A stretch of DNA of 64,000 bases from an uncultured Dehalococcoidia bacterium (GCA_958295935.1 OY282385.1:1860001-1924000); one strand, 5' to 3'; numbered from the stretch's first letter, positions 8,169 through 17,407 are shown. Translations and numbers: made by a program. The notes: generated by a model from the letters alone, not told the origin.

Positions 8169-10508
8169 TCAGGACCGCAGCGCTTCGGAAGGTTCGTCAG
8201 CCATTTCGTCGCCTTCTTCCTCCGGCTCGGCAAGAGACTCCTGCGACGGTTCCAAGGGCAGTTCAATCACCATCTCAGTGTACTGGCCGGGCTCGGAGTT
8301 GACCATGATAGCACCACCATGCTGCCTTACGATATCGCTGGATATTGCAAGGCCTAGCCCGGTGCCTCGATCCGTGGGCTTGGTGGTGAAGAAGGGATTG
8401 AATATCTTGTCCGCCACTTCAGGCGGAATGCCGTTGCCGTTGTCCCGGATTCGGATGTCAACGCCTTCCTCTCCAAGTTGGGTGGCGAGCCAAATAGTCG
8501 GGGTGTACGGCTCGCCGTCTGTGATGGCTCGGCGCTTGTCATCGGTGGCGTCGCAGGCGTTGCCCACGATGTTCAAAAAGACGCGACCCAAGTCCCGGGG
8601 AATCACGTTGATCTCGCCCACGTTTGGATCGAGGTTCTGTTTTAGCTCCAGTTGGAAGTTCGGATCGGTGGCGCGCGCGCTGTGGTACGCGAGGCGAGCG
8701 TGCTCGTCGAGGAGGTTGTTGATGTTCGTAACCTGCCACGAACCGGTGTCCCTGCCCATCATCAGCATGTCGTGAACGATGCGGTTGGCGCGGTCGCCGT
8801 GCGAACGGATGCGCTCGAGATTGCCGGTTAGGTCTTCCGATATCTCTTGAATGAGCGAATGTTGGTCCTCATTCAATTCCTTGCCGCCTTCGTCAAGGGT
8901 CTCCTGTAGTTCTACAAGCAGCTCCTCGGATACTTCCGAGAAGTTCTTTACGAAGTTCAACGGATTTCTGATTTCGTGGGCCACCCCTGCGGTCAGCTGA
9001 CCCAGCGCCGCCAGTTTCTCCCGTGTGACGATCTGGTCCTGTGCCCGGCGCAAGTCCCCAAGTACCACTTCAAGCTGATCGTTCTTATCCTGAAGGTCAG
9101 TCGCCAGCTTCTCTACCAGGTTAAGACGCTGGACTTCCACCGCGTGCCGGCGAAAGACCTCCAGCGCGGCCGCCATGTCTGCGACCTCGTCGCGTCCCTC
9201 GATCCTGGCGGTAGCCTCCAGGTCACCCCCGGCCATGCGCCGCATCCAGTTCGAAAGACGTTCCAGGCGGCGCGTCAGCACCTGGCCCACGAAGAACCAT
9301 GCTAGAACGGCCCCGCCTATGGTGACTCCGCTGATCGCCAATAGAAAGGTGCGCCCCGCCAGTATGGCTTGGTCCGAGGCAAGGGTGGCCTCTTGCACAC
9401 CGGCCTGTGAGGCTCCCACCAGTGTGTCCATCTCCGCGACCATTTCCACTTCGATGTCCTCATTCTGTGTCAGCAGCCTTTCCTGGTGAGTGGCAAGCCT
9501 CAACTCCGAGGCGAGTAGATTGAATCCGCTTTGCTCGCCTCCGCCCAGTTCGAACAACTGTGCAAAGATCACGGTGAGTTCGCTGCGTAACGTGGACTCT
9601 TCCAGGCCGGAGAGGCTGCGCTCGATGCGGCTCTCTGCCGCCTCGAAACGCTCCACCAGAGGCTCTATGGAAGAAGCCGACGACAAACTGAAGGCGCTGG
9701 CCAGCAACTGCGTGGCTATGTTTGCATCGGCCTGCAACTCCGCGAGGTAGCGGTAACGCTCAAGTTCAGACTCGGAAAAGTGGACGGACCGCGGGCTCGG
9801 CTGCTCATCGATATCTCGGTAGCCGGTTAGCGTATAAAAAAGCTGGTCGTCAATGGCGGGAAGCAAGACGTCATCGAGGCGGAAGCGCAGGTCGGCAAGT
9901 TCAGCGCCCAAAACCACTCTGCGGTCAGCAAGTTCGAAGAGTCTGGACTTTTCATCCTTTACGGCCTCGATGTTCTGGATGAGTTTGTCAGCAAGGGCCC
10001 GTATGCGCTCAAAACGCTCGTCACCCGAACCGCTGCGCCCCAGCACCGCCAACTGTTCCTCAAAAGCTGCGTAAGATTGATCGATGTTGGCTGAAACCTG
10101 TTCAAAATCTTCAAGAGTGACGGCCGCCGTCAGACGTGGAGCAGCGGCCACCAGCGCCCGGCTGAACTGTGCAGCGCCAAAAGCCGCCACAACCTCAGGT
10201 ACCCTGCCTTCATTCACCTGGCTCTGCACCGTTCCTACACGAGTGAATGAGAACCAGCCGACCAGGCTTGCCGCGATGGCTAGCAGCACGACCCCGCCGA
10301 TTCCGATGTACATCTGCGTCGAGATGCGGAAGCGGCTCGCGGTAAGGGTAAGACGCGTTAGCCAAGGGCGGCGCATGGGCTCGCGTTCAAGAGCATCCTC
10401 GTCATGGGGATGAGTCTGTAGAGGCTTTATCCAGCCTCTGACAGACGCCAGGATGTTGGCGCTGGACTCATCATCGTATGGCGTGGTGCGCTTTGGCTGG
10501 TCACTCAT
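8169..10508 (-). CDS. Membrane sensor histidine kinase with long periplasmic sensor, HAMP, HisKA and HATPase domains
   Basis: A 779-residue sensor kinase. It has a cytoplasmic N-terminus of about 65 residues and TM1 (about 66-88). A roughly 295-residue extracytoplasmic helical sensor is followed by TM2 (about 384-407), a HAMP linker (408-460), and a HisKA domain with phospho-acceptor His511 in GVAHEIRNPLNF. The ATPase domain has N box LNIVGNACDA, G1 DNGNGIPP, F box PFFTTK and G2 GTGLGLAIS. The acidic C-terminal tail is rich in Glu. Its start overlaps the stop of the ligand-binding lipoprotein gene (ATGA). This suggests that the lipoprotein is the kinase's ligand receptor (inference) and that the receiver-phosphatase upstream is its phosphorylation target (inference). 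Confidence 0.95.
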   Translation of the reverse strand: MSDQPKRTTPYDDESSANILASVRGWIKPLQTHPHDEDALEREPMRRPWLTRLTLTASRFRISTQMYIGIGGVVLLAIAASLVGWFSFTRVGTVQSQVNEGRVPEVVAAFGAAQFSRALVAAAPRLTAAVTLEDFEQVSANIDQSYAAFEEQLAVLGRSGSGDERFERIRALADKLIQNIEAVKDEKSRLFELADRRVVLGAELADLRFRLDDVLLPAIDDQLFYTLTGYRDIDEQPSPRSVHFSESELERYRYLAELQADANIATQLLASAFSLSSASSIEPLVERFEAAESRIERSLSGLEESTLRSELTVIFAQLFELGGGEQSGFNLLASELRLATHQERLLTQNEDIEVEMVAEMDTLVGASQAGVQEATLASDQAILAGRTFLLAISGVTIGGAVLAWFFVGQVLTRRLERLSNWMRRMAGGDLEATARIEGRDEVADMAAALEVFRRHAVEVQRLNLVEKLATDLQDKNDQLEVVLGDLRRAQDQIVTREKLAALGQLTAGVAHEIRNPLNFVKNFSEVSEELLVELQETLDEGGKELNEDQHSLIQEISEDLTGNLERIRSHGDRANRIVHDMLMMGRDTGSWQVTNINNLLDEHARLAYHSARATDPNFQLELKQNLDPNVGEINVIPRDLGRVFLNIVGNACDATDDKRRAITDGEPYTPTIWLATQLGEEGVDIRIRDNGNGIPPEVADKIFNPFFTTKPTDRGTGLGLAISSDIVRQHGGAIMVNSEPGQYTEMVIELPLEPSQESLAEPEEEGDEMADEPSEALRS

Positions 10509-11842
10509 GGGCCCACGTCCAAAAGCGTACTGGCGGGTCTGTATTGCCCATCCTGGCCTATCACCGTCAGGAATACAGCGTCAGATCCCTGGTTGTCATC
10601 AGCTCCGTAACGTAGTTCGAACCCCTCTATGTCTATGACTCCGGCGTTGCGCACCCCGTCCAGGAAGCAGGCGCGGCTCACCTCGCTGCCACAGTTGTCG
10701 AGGCCCTTTATCGCCAACCGTCCGGCGAGATAACCCTCCAAAGAGACAAAGCCTGGTACGGCGTCGGGCTCGTAGGCCGACAGCGCTCTATGGTACGCCG
10801 ACACTATGGGGACCTCTTCATCCAAGGGGAAAGGGACCACTTGGGTTACGAACACTCCGGGGCCGGCGGCTCCCAATTCCTTCGCTAGCGCGTTGCTGCC
10901 AACAAAGGATACAGTCATGAAGACTGCGTCCACGTCCAGCTTCTTGGCCCAGGCGATCAAAGCCGCTACAGGCTGGTACGCGCCCACCAGGATCACCGCT
11001 TGGGGGTCACCCCGTTGCAGGTCGAGCAGGCCGCTCTTGACGGCAGTCGTGTTGCGCGGATACACGCCGATGGAGACCGGTTCCATGCCCCGTCGCTCCA
11101 AGGCGCCCCGCACTCCCCGGTAACCGGCCCGGCCAAAAGAGTCGTCCTGGTACATCACCGCTATGCGTTCCGCCCCCAGATCGCCGACCAAACGAGCGAC
11201 CATCTCCTCGGTCTCCTGGTAGTAGGAGGCCCTGAGGTTGATCACGTTCTGCCATTGACTGTCTCGCAGGAAAGCGGCTCCGGTAAATGGGGCTATGTAT
11301 GGGACGCCTGCGTCCGAGGCGACCGGAGTGGCAGAGCGAGACGTAGGCGTACCCACCGCTCCTATCAGCGCAAAGACGCCTTCCTGATCTATCAGATGCA
11401 GGGTGTTCGCAATGGCCGCCTCAGGTTCGTAGGCATCGTCGCGGGATACGAGATCCAGGCGTCGCCCATGTACGCCGCCGCGCTGATTAACCTCGTGGAA
11501 GGCCGCCTCGATTCCCAACCGCATGTTCCTTCCAAGCTCTTGGGCCGGACCGCTGAAGGCGGCGGACTGCCCGAAGAGCACGCGATCTTGGGAGATGCCT
11601 GGCTCCCGCGCCGGAGAGGCCGTTTCTGCAGGCGGTACAGTGTCCTCAGGGGTGGAGGCGGGCTCCGCGCCCCCATCGTTGCCTGAGCCGGAAGAAGAGC
11701 ATCCGGCCAGACTGGCAGCCATCGCAATGACCGCGGCGGTCAGCGCAAAGACGACCAGAGACCTTCGCACGACGCCCAACCGGTACGCCGTTCCCAAAGG
11801 GTTTACTGGAGAACCGAACAGTGTTCCTGTAGTACCGGCCAC
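10505..11842 (-). CDS. Periplasmic ligand-binding lipoprotein, branched-chain amino acid receptor type (Peripla_BP_6)
   Basis: A 445-residue exported type I ligand-binding protein. A hydrophobic signal segment (about 27-47) ends in lipobox LAGC with Cys48, followed by a Ser/Gly/Pro-rich linker. The domain runs from about residue 85 (DRVLFGQSAAFSGPAQELG) with family features EAAFHEVNQRGGVHGRR, DDAYEPEAAIANTLHLI and the hinge region near FGRAGYRGV. The start used is a GTG at 11842; a GTG at 11770 would give a shorter signal peptide. No ABC permease or ATPase is nearby. Instead the gene is fused by ATGA overlap to a histidine kinase gene, so it probably works as a sensor subunit rather than a transporter component. 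Confidence 0.88.
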   Translation of the reverse strand: MAGTTGTLFGSPVNPLGTAYRLGVVRRSLVVFALTAAVIAMAASLAGCSSSGSGNDGGAEPASTPEDTVPPAETASPAREPGISQDRVLFGQSAAFSGPAQELGRNMRLGIEAAFHEVNQRGGVHGRRLDLVSRDDAYEPEAAIANTLHLIDQEGVFALIGAVGTPTSRSATPVASDAGVPYIAPFTGAAFLRDSQWQNVINLRASYYQETEEMVARLVGDLGAERIAVMYQDDSFGRAGYRGVRGALERRGMEPVSIGVYPRNTTAVKSGLLDLQRGDPQAVILVGAYQPVAALIAWAKKLDVDAVFMTVSFVGSNALAKELGAAGPGVFVTQVVPFPLDEEVPIVSAYHRALSAYEPDAVPGFVSLEGYLAGRLAIKGLDNCGSEVSRACFLDGVRNAGVIDIEGFELRYGADDNQGSDAVFLTVIGQDGQYRPASTLLDVGP

Positions 11843-11868
11843 TTTGCTGCCATCCTGCGCGGAGTTTA

Positions 11869-11896
11869 AGAATATCCCTCGGCTATACCGTGTCAG
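11869..11896 (-). promoter_or_regulatory. Candidate promoter for the ligand-binding protein/histidine kinase pair
   Basis: On the minus strand a -35 CTGACA (11891-11896) and a -10 TATTCT (11869-11874) are 16 bp apart. The expected start is about 20 nt upstream of the GTG at 11842. It would let the receptor and kinase be expressed apart from the upstream RsbW-like gene. Confidence 0.45.
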
Positions 11897-12043
11897 CCCT
11901 GCGGGAGATGAACGGGGATTTGCGATCCAATCCCGGCGGTAAGACCTCTGGAGAGGATGAGAATTTCGCTTATCGCCATCAAGACCTCTTAGCCGCCCGC
12001 CCGACGTCGAGAACCGGAGCCCCGCGTACGGTACGCATCCATG

Positions 12044-12463
12044 CTACTTGGTCCGACTCGTCGTCATGGTAAGACAGTTCATGCCATTCTCTTGTCGGTA
12101 GCTTACGTGGTTCATCATCGAGCTAACCAGATGAATTCCCTGTCCGCCCATTGGCCGGTCTTCAATTGCGGCGTCCACGTCGGGTAGAGGTGCTTCGCTC
12201 GTGGGATCGAAAGGACGCCCATCGTCCCTGAACTCTATCGTCACGGTGTCCTCATCGGAGGTGAACGTAATCTGTATCTCGTGCGTATCCTTGTAGAAGC
12301 CGTATTCGATGGTGTTGATTCCCAACTCCTCAAGTGCAAGTCTCACCTTGAACACTACGCCCGGCGGCCAGTTCTCCCGGGACCCGAGATCATCCACGGT
12401 GGTGAAGACGCGCTCAAGATAATCGGAGCGGTTATTGATCTTCAGGCACAGTTCCTCTCTCAC
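12044..12463 (-). CDS. RsbW-like ATP-binding protein (anti-sigma factor / serine kinase type)
   Basis: A 139-residue GHKL ATPase of the RsbW/SpoIIAB class. It has the N box in ALEELGINTIEYGF (Asn54 region), G1 in FRDDGRPFDP and the lid/G2 part MGGQGIHLVSSMM. Such kinases phosphorylate a STAS partner and may bind a sigma factor or another output protein. The gene follows the receiver-PP2C gene by 3 bp, and a STAS gene starts the same run, so a complete partner switch is present. No sigma factor gene is visible in the window, so the output target is unknown. Confidence 0.93.
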   Translation of the reverse strand: MREELCLKINNRSDYLERVFTTVDDLGSRENWPPGVVFKVRLALEELGINTIEYGFYKDTHEIQITFTSDEDTVTIEFRDDGRPFDPTSEAPLPDVDAAIEDRPMGGQGIHLVSSMMNHVSYRQENGMNCLTMTTSRTK

Positions 12464-12466
12464 GTC

Positions 12467-13633
12467 TCACGACCTCATCTTGCCGCGCTGTAACGTAAGG
12501 CAGGTTATGTCATCGGACTGTGAGGCATTCCCGGCAAACTTGTTCACTGTTTCCAGGATCGCCTTATTGACCCCTTGGGCGTTATCCGGGGGAGACTCTG
12601 CAAAGATATTCTGCAAGCGTTCTACGCCGAATTCCTCCTCGGCCTCATTCATGGCCTCCGTCACCCCGTCAGTGTAGAAAATGACGAATTCCCCAGGTGC
12701 AAGAGTGGTCGTTTCCTGGTGGTATTCCAGGTCTGGAACCAGTCCAAGGGCAACTCCGCCGGTCAGAGGGAGCAGTTCGGAGCTTCCGTCAGCCCGAACG
12801 AGCAGAGGGGAGTTGTGTCCTCCGTTAGCGTAGGTCAGCTTGCCGTTGGCCGGGTCGTACACGCCGTACACCATGGTGACGAACATCGCCGTCTCGTTAT
12901 CCTCGTTAAGCAGGTCGTTTACCTCGTGTAGTGCATCGCCAGGTTTTTCGCAGCCAATGGCGGACCCTTTGAGGAGAGTCCGGCTGGACATCATGAACAG
13001 GGCCGCGGGCACTCCCTTGTCTGATACGTCAGCCACGGCGAGACCGATGCGGTCGTTACTGAGTTGCAACACGTCGTAGAAGTCTCCGCCAACGCTGCGA
13101 GCAGGCTCCATACTTCCGGAAACCTGGTAACCGACCCCCTCCGGAAAGACTGTTGGCAGTATCGACTGCTGCATCTTGCTGGCCATGTCAAGCTCGTTCT
13201 GCAAGGCCACCAGCCGGTCTCGTGCTGAAAGCGCTCCTCGCCACTCCAGGAGATGTTTGACAGTGCGGTCGATAGTGACCCGAAGATCGTTGAAATCCAG
13301 GGGCTTTGTGACGAAGTCGAATGCCCCTCGGTTCATGGCCGTGCGGATGTTCTTCATGTCTCCGTAGGCGGAGATGATCACCGAGCGGATGTTGGGGTCT
13401 ACCTTGGGTATTTGCTGGAGCAGCGTCAGGCCGTCCATTTCCGGCATGTTGATGTCGGACAGCACCATGTCGATTTCCTCGTCTTCGCGTAGGCGCTCAA
13501 GCGCTTGTACTCCGTTGCCAGCGAAGACGAATTGGTACTGGCCGCGCCGGATGCTTCGCCGCATGCGCTGCAGCATGAGCGGCTCCAGGTCGGGCTCGTC
13601 ATCTACTACCAGTATTTTGAATGCACGTTCCAT
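12467..13633 (-). CDS. Response regulator with PP2C/SpoIIE serine phosphatase output
   Basis: A 388-residue two-domain regulator. The receiver domain (1-125) has acidic residues Asp11/Asp12, phospho-acceptor Asp60 in MVLSDINMPEMDG, and Lys110 in FVTKPLD. A short helical linker (125-160) leads to a SpoIIE/RsbU-type PP2C domain with metal-binding motifs GGDFYD (about 182-187), ADVSDKGVPAALFM and the C-terminal SDDITCLTLQ. The expected role is dephosphorylation of the STAS protein encoded just upstream, switched by phosphotransfer from the histidine kinase downstream (inference). It lies 3 bp from the RsbW-like gene, pointing to one mRNA. The start has an upstream GGTGAG-like ribosome site. Confidence 0.95.
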   Translation of the reverse strand: MERAFKILVVDDEPDLEPLMLQRMRRSIRRGQYQFVFAGNGVQALERLREDEEIDMVLSDINMPEMDGLTLLQQIPKVDPNIRSVIISAYGDMKNIRTAMNRGAFDFVTKPLDFNDLRVTIDRTVKHLLEWRGALSARDRLVALQNELDMASKMQQSILPTVFPEGVGYQVSGSMEPARSVGGDFYDVLQLSNDRIGLAVADVSDKGVPAALFMMSSRTLLKGSAIGCEKPGDALHEVNDLLNEDNETAMFVTMVYGVYDPANGKLTYANGGHNSPLLVRADGSSELLPLTGGVALGLVPDLEYHQETTTLAPGEFVIFYTDGVTEAMNEAEEEFGVERLQNIFAESPPDNAQGVNKAILETVNKFAGNASQSDDITCLTLQRGKMRS

Positions 13634-13732
13634 GCTCTCACCTCGTCCGTTCTAGCCCGGTTGCAGGGGGCATATCCATCCTGCCCGCGTCGTCTGTCGG
13701 GAGAGATTCAGGACGCATTAAACAGAACGACG

Positions 13733-14071
13733 TCAGCCTCCAAGCTTGGCCATCGCATCCTCGCGGGAATCGTGGACGGGAATGATCTTGTCAAAACCGC
13801 TGATCTCGAAAACTTCCCGGATCGAACTCGAGAGAGAGCAAACTGCCAAGGTGGCCTTCTGCTTCTGTAGAGTCCTAGCAACCAGCAGGATGACGCGCAG
13901 CCCTGCACTGCTGATGTAGGAAAGGTTCTCAAGATCGAGGAGCACCAGTTTGTCGGCTGGGCCAATGACGGCTTCCAAATCATCCTGGAACTCGCGGGCA
14001 TTGGCGCCGTCAACCCGACCCTCGGCCTTTGCGATCAAGGCTCCATTTGCTCGCTCGGTACTAATACTCAT
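13733..14071 (-). CDS. STAS-domain anti-anti-sigma factor type protein
   Basis: A 112-residue single STAS domain (SpoIIAA/RsbV class). The signature LVLLDLENLSYISSAGLRVIL carries the candidate phosphorylated Ser54/Ser55 before AG. A good ribosome site (GAGGAGG, 9 nt before the ATG) supports the start at 14071. In known partner switches the unphosphorylated form releases the target from an RsbW-like kinase, and a PP2C phosphatase regenerates it; both partners follow directly. This is the first gene of the signalling cluster. Confidence 0.93.
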   Translation of the reverse strand: MSISTERANGALIAKAEGRVDGANAREFQDDLEAVIGPADKLVLLDLENLSYISSAGLRVILLVARTLQKQKATLAVCSLSSSIREVFEISGFDKIIPVHDSREDAMAKLGG

Positions 14072-14387
14072 TGAACATGACCTCCTCGGTCCTGTGATCC
14101 CCCAGCCTCATTGGCCTGGATACCTGGCCAGCGCGGTAAGGTGGTGGGCAGCTGTCGAACCGATTCCATCTTACTTGACCCAGCCATGCTTGGACGAGTC
14201 TGTAAGTATCCGGCGATTGTACCCTTAAGCGCATAGCAGCGGGGATATCCTAGCTCATACTCTCATACGTGATTCGGCAGGAGGCATGTTACCATTCGTT
14301 TGGCTGCCGGACTTGGCCGCTGTGCCTGTACCCGGTCGGGTCACAGTGCATCGGGCGGCCTTTCCCAATCAGCAGGCCGGCGCGTAT
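14072..14387. other. Intergenic region before tRNA-Ala
   Basis: About 316 bp between the STAS gene (minus) and tRNA-Ala (plus). It must hold divergent promoters, but no pair of well-spaced -35/-10 boxes was convincing on either strand. No gene is seen. Confidence 0.4.
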
Positions 14388-14463
14388 GGGGCTGTAGCTC
14401 AGTTGGGAGAGCGCCTCAATGGCATTGAGGAAGTCGGGGGTTCGAGTCCCCCCAGCTCCACCA
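14388..14463 (+). tRNA. tRNA-Ala (GGC)
   Basis: A complete cloverleaf: acceptor GGGGCTG pairs with CAGCTCC, D arm GCTC/GAGC, anticodon stem CCTCA/TGAGG with loop ATGGCAT giving anticodon GGC, T arm with TTCGAGT, discriminator A and encoded CCA (14461-14463). It reads GCC/GCU alanine codons. Confidence 0.97.
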
Positions 14464-14792
14464 ACGTGTTTTGTAGTCATAACTCGGCAGTTGGGGGCGA
14501 GCTCTGCGGCGTCTCCGCCACCTAGATGACGGGACTGTCCTGCGGCGTAGGTACGGAGTAGACGCCAAGGAGATTGGCGTGGGGCTGCTGCCTTTCCGTC
14601 GCTGTTGAACTTGGTGGGCTAGGGGTGGTAGGTGTACTTGCCGCTCTCGGCCTCGGCGGTGGTGAAGGACTTGCCACAGGTCTCGCAGCTGAGCAGGTAG
14701 GGGCTGGCGAAGCAATAATACTTCACCTATGGCCGGTGGAAGTCTGCGCTGCTGATGGCCCGCTTCACTTGCCTACCCTTATGCAGGATTCT
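14464..14792. other. Region between tRNA-Ala and membrane protein gene
   Basis: About 330 bp. The only suggestive content is a short minus-strand reading frame with a CxxC motif (14619-14726), described separately. No promoter or terminator stands out. Confidence 0.4.
14619..14726 (-). pseudogene. Possible small Cys-motif protein or its remnant
   Basis: From a GTG at 14726 the minus strand encodes 35 residues with CETCGKSFTTAEAESGKY, which resembles one knuckle of a zinc ribbon. The frame continues upstream through an in-frame TAG into 13 more codons from another GTG, so it may be a small gene broken by a stop. It lies 67 bp downstream of the membrane protein gene on the same strand. Only two cysteines of a potential metal site are present besides one more near the start. 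Could equally be chance. Confidence 0.2.
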
Positions 14793-15224
14793 CTATGAGC
14801 TATGATCCTCCAATTCGCGCAGCAAGCGGGAACCGATGGAGCTCATCAGAAGAACGAATGCCACGTTTATGATGACCCACATCATCCCGTGTCCTCCATG
14901 GCCCCACTGTGTGTCGACCCAGTTCCAAAGGAGGGTGAGGGACATCGCTACGGTTGCGAAGTAGCTGAAGTTGGCGTTGAAGTATTCCCATTGACCTGCA
15001 TCAGCGGCTGCATCGGCCTTGAGCTTTCGCGGCAAGGCTGCGATTATGGCGACAACCGCGGCAGCAACCATGGCGGGGTTGATGATCTGCCATGTAGTGC
15101 GGCCCAAGCCCTCTATCTCTGGATCGTATATCGGCTGGGCTATGAAGTTGACGGTCACCGCCACCGCGGCCACGATCAGGTATACCCCTGCCAGACTCTG
15201 AAGCAGACTTTTAAGCAAACTCAT
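14793..15224 (-). CDS. Small multi-pass membrane protein, unknown function
   Basis: A 143-residue hydrophobic protein with about four membrane segments (roughly residues 8-30, 45-63, 85-103, 113-132) and a Gly/His-rich stretch HGGHGMMW before the last one. The start at 15224 is set by a strong ribosome site AAGGAG six bases upstream; an ATG two codons earlier lies inside that site and is rejected. No family is recognised. It stands alone between tRNA-Ala and the acetoacetyl-CoA ligase gene. Confidence 0.7.
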   Translation of the reverse strand: MSLLKSLLQSLAGVYLIVAAVAVTVNFIAQPIYDPEIEGLGRTTWQIINPAMVAAAVVAIIAALPRKLKADAAADAGQWEYFNANFSYFATVAMSLTLLWNWVDTQWGHGGHGMMWVIINVAFVLLMSSIGSRLLRELEDHSS

Positions 15225-15415
15225 GATCATCTCCTTCCTGCCAATTTCTCCGGCGCGTCCTCACTATACTTCACAGCCGCACTTGGTTAAACCGCAGAGC
15301 GCATACCGCCTCAAGCGCCGGAGCTGGGCGGGAACGCCCAGATGAGGGGAGCGCTCCTGGAGACTCTCCGGGCGGTAGGAGGACTCCAAGAGGCAGTGTG
15401 GAAACGGGTTTCAAG

Positions 15416-17407
15416 TCACCTGTTCAGCCGTGGGGCTAGTTTGTAGAAGAATTCCAGGGAGTCCGGGTTTGCCATGGCGTCCCGGTTTATAACTTTCCGC
15501 TCTTCATGCCCTGCAAGGATTCTCTTGACCGGGACTTCCATCTTCTTGTCATTGATGGTCTTGGGGACTTCCGGGACTGCGTATATTTCGTCCGGCGAGT
15601 GCCGGGGGGAGATTTGCCGGCGTATCTTCGAGATTATCCGGCTGCGCAGGTCGTGATCCAGTTCATCTCCCTTCCTCAGCTGTAGGAACAGCAACAAGCG
15701 GCCAGGCTTTCCGCTGTGTCCGGTATCTATGATCATGCTGTCCTGTACTTCTTCCAGTTCCTCGACGACGCGGTAGAACTCGCTGGCTCCCATGCGCACT
15801 CCTGATCGGTTGAGTGTGGAGTCGGAGCGTCCATAAACGACAAAGGAAGATCGCTCGGTCTTCTTCGTCCAGTCGCCGTGCCTCCAGACGCCCGGGAAGT
15901 GGTCGAAGTAACTCTGCCGGTAGCGCTCTCCGTCGGGATCATTCCAAAAGTACAGTGGCATGGAGGGCATTGGTGCGGTCAAGGCCAACTCACCTACCTC
16001 GTTCACCACCGGCTGGCCTTCGGCGTCGAGGGCTTCGGCTCGCGCCCCCAGGCATGCGGCCTGAATTTCGCCGGCATGAACGGGCAGCAGGGGCACGGGT
16101 CCAAGGAATCCGGTGCATATGTCGGTGCCTCCGCAGTATGAACCGAGGTGAATGTCCGGGCCGATATTTTCATATACCCACTGGAAACCTTCCGGGGACA
16201 GTGGGGCCCCGGTGGAAGCCAAACCCTTCAGCCTGCTGAGGTCGAATTTTCTACCGGGCCGTATACCGTCTTTCATGCAGGCGTGTATGAAGGGTGCGCT
16301 GGCCCCGTAGTAGGTTGCGCGTGCGTCCTGCGCAAGTCGCCAGAGGGTGCCTATGTCGGGGTACAAGGGGTTGCCGTCGTACAGGATGATGGTCATGCCC
16401 TGTATCAACCCGCTCATCACGAAGTTCCACATCATCCATCCGGTGGTGGTGAACCAGAAGAGCCGGTCGTTGCGGTCCAAGTCGAAGTGCAACTCTATGC
16501 ACTTGAGGTGTTCCAGGATCACTCCGCCGTGGCCGTGGACGATGGGCTTTGGCGGGCCGGTCGTGCCGGAAGAGAATAGAACCCATAGGGGGTGGTCAAA
16601 GGGTACGGGTTCGAAGACCAGATCCGGGGCCTCGGTCTGCAGGTCCTGCCACAGTACTGCGTTGGGCAGTTGGTCGAGCGCTGGCCTGGGTTCGACGTAG
16701 GGGGTCACCACTACGCGCTTCAACTCCGGGACGTTTCGGCATATTTCTGCGACTGCGTTTATGCGCGAGTAGTCCTTTCCGCCGAAGCGGTATCCGTCGG
16801 TTGCAAAGAGGACCTTGGGCCCGATTTGCTGGAATCTCTCTATGACGCTTCGTTCACCAAATTCGGGTGCGCAACTAGCCCATATGGCTCCGATGCTCGC
16901 GGCGGCCAGGCCGGCCACGACGGTTTCTTCGATGTTGGGCATGTAGCCCACCACCCTGTCTCCCTTTCCGACGCCCATTGAGCGGAGCGCGGCTGCTACG
17001 GAGGCAACTTGTCCGTATAGGTCGCCAAAAGTGAGGGTGGAAAGTGGCCGCAATTCTGATTTGCTGATGATCGCCGGGTGTTGGTCTCGCCTGGCGAGGG
17101 CGTGCTCGGCGTAGTTGAGCGTTGCTCCGGGGAACCAGCGCGCTCCGGGCATACTCCGGTCCGCAAGGACGCGTGAGTATGGGCTGTGGGCCTTTATGCC
17201 GAAGTACTCCCACAGCGATCCCCAGAAACCTTCCAGATCCTCGGTCGACCACTTCCAGAGTTCCTGGTAAGAGGAAAAACGTAGATTCTTTTTCTCTTCC
17301 ATCCAGCGCAGGAATCGGGTGACCCTTGCATTCTCGATGCGTTCACCGTTTGGCTCCCATAGTAGAGTCCCCTCGGCAACGGTTTGGCTTTGGGCATTCT
17401 GATTCAT
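15416..17407 (-). CDS. aacS: Acetoacetate-CoA ligase (acetoacetyl-CoA synthetase)
   Basis: A 663-residue ANL-superfamily enzyme that activates acetoacetate to acetoacetyl-CoA with ATP. The N-terminal acetoacetyl-CoA synthetase region (residues 40-130) includes PGARWFPGATLNYAEHAL. The P-loop-like A3 motif is FSSGTTGPPKPIVHGHGG, the central motif is TTGWMMWN, and the A5 region contains YCGGTDIC. The C-terminal subdomain ends with VPKTINDKKMEVPVKR carrying the catalytic Lys. Length is normal for AacS (about 650). Roughly 100 bp separates it from an M20 peptidase gene upstream on the same strand, so co-transcription is possible. It would fit ketone-body or leucine degradation use. The family is distinguished from acetyl-CoA synthetase by its N-terminal extension. 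Confidence 0.94.
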   Translation of the reverse strand: MNQNAQSQTVAEGTLLWEPNGERIENARVTRFLRWMEEKKNLRFSSYQELWKWSTEDLEGFWGSLWEYFGIKAHSPYSRVLADRSMPGARWFPGATLNYAEHALARRDQHPAIISKSELRPLSTLTFGDLYGQVASVAAALRSMGVGKGDRVVGYMPNIEETVVAGLAAASIGAIWASCAPEFGERSVIERFQQIGPKVLFATDGYRFGGKDYSRINAVAEICRNVPELKRVVVTPYVEPRPALDQLPNAVLWQDLQTEAPDLVFEPVPFDHPLWVLFSSGTTGPPKPIVHGHGGVILEHLKCIELHFDLDRNDRLFWFTTTGWMMWNFVMSGLIQGMTIILYDGNPLYPDIGTLWRLAQDARATYYGASAPFIHACMKDGIRPGRKFDLSRLKGLASTGAPLSPEGFQWVYENIGPDIHLGSYCGGTDICTGFLGPVPLLPVHAGEIQAACLGARAEALDAEGQPVVNEVGELALTAPMPSMPLYFWNDPDGERYRQSYFDHFPGVWRHGDWTKKTERSSFVVYGRSDSTLNRSGVRMGASEFYRVVEELEEVQDSMIIDTGHSGKPGRLLLFLQLRKGDELDHDLRSRIISKIRRQISPRHSPDEIYAVPEVPKTINDKKMEVPVKRILAGHEERKVINRDAMANPDSLEFFYKLAPRLNR

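Noticed and set aside
8048-8266. Longer start for the ATP-grasp gene
   Set aside because: It would overlap the 3' end of the histidine kinase gene by about 100 bp and adds no family sequence.
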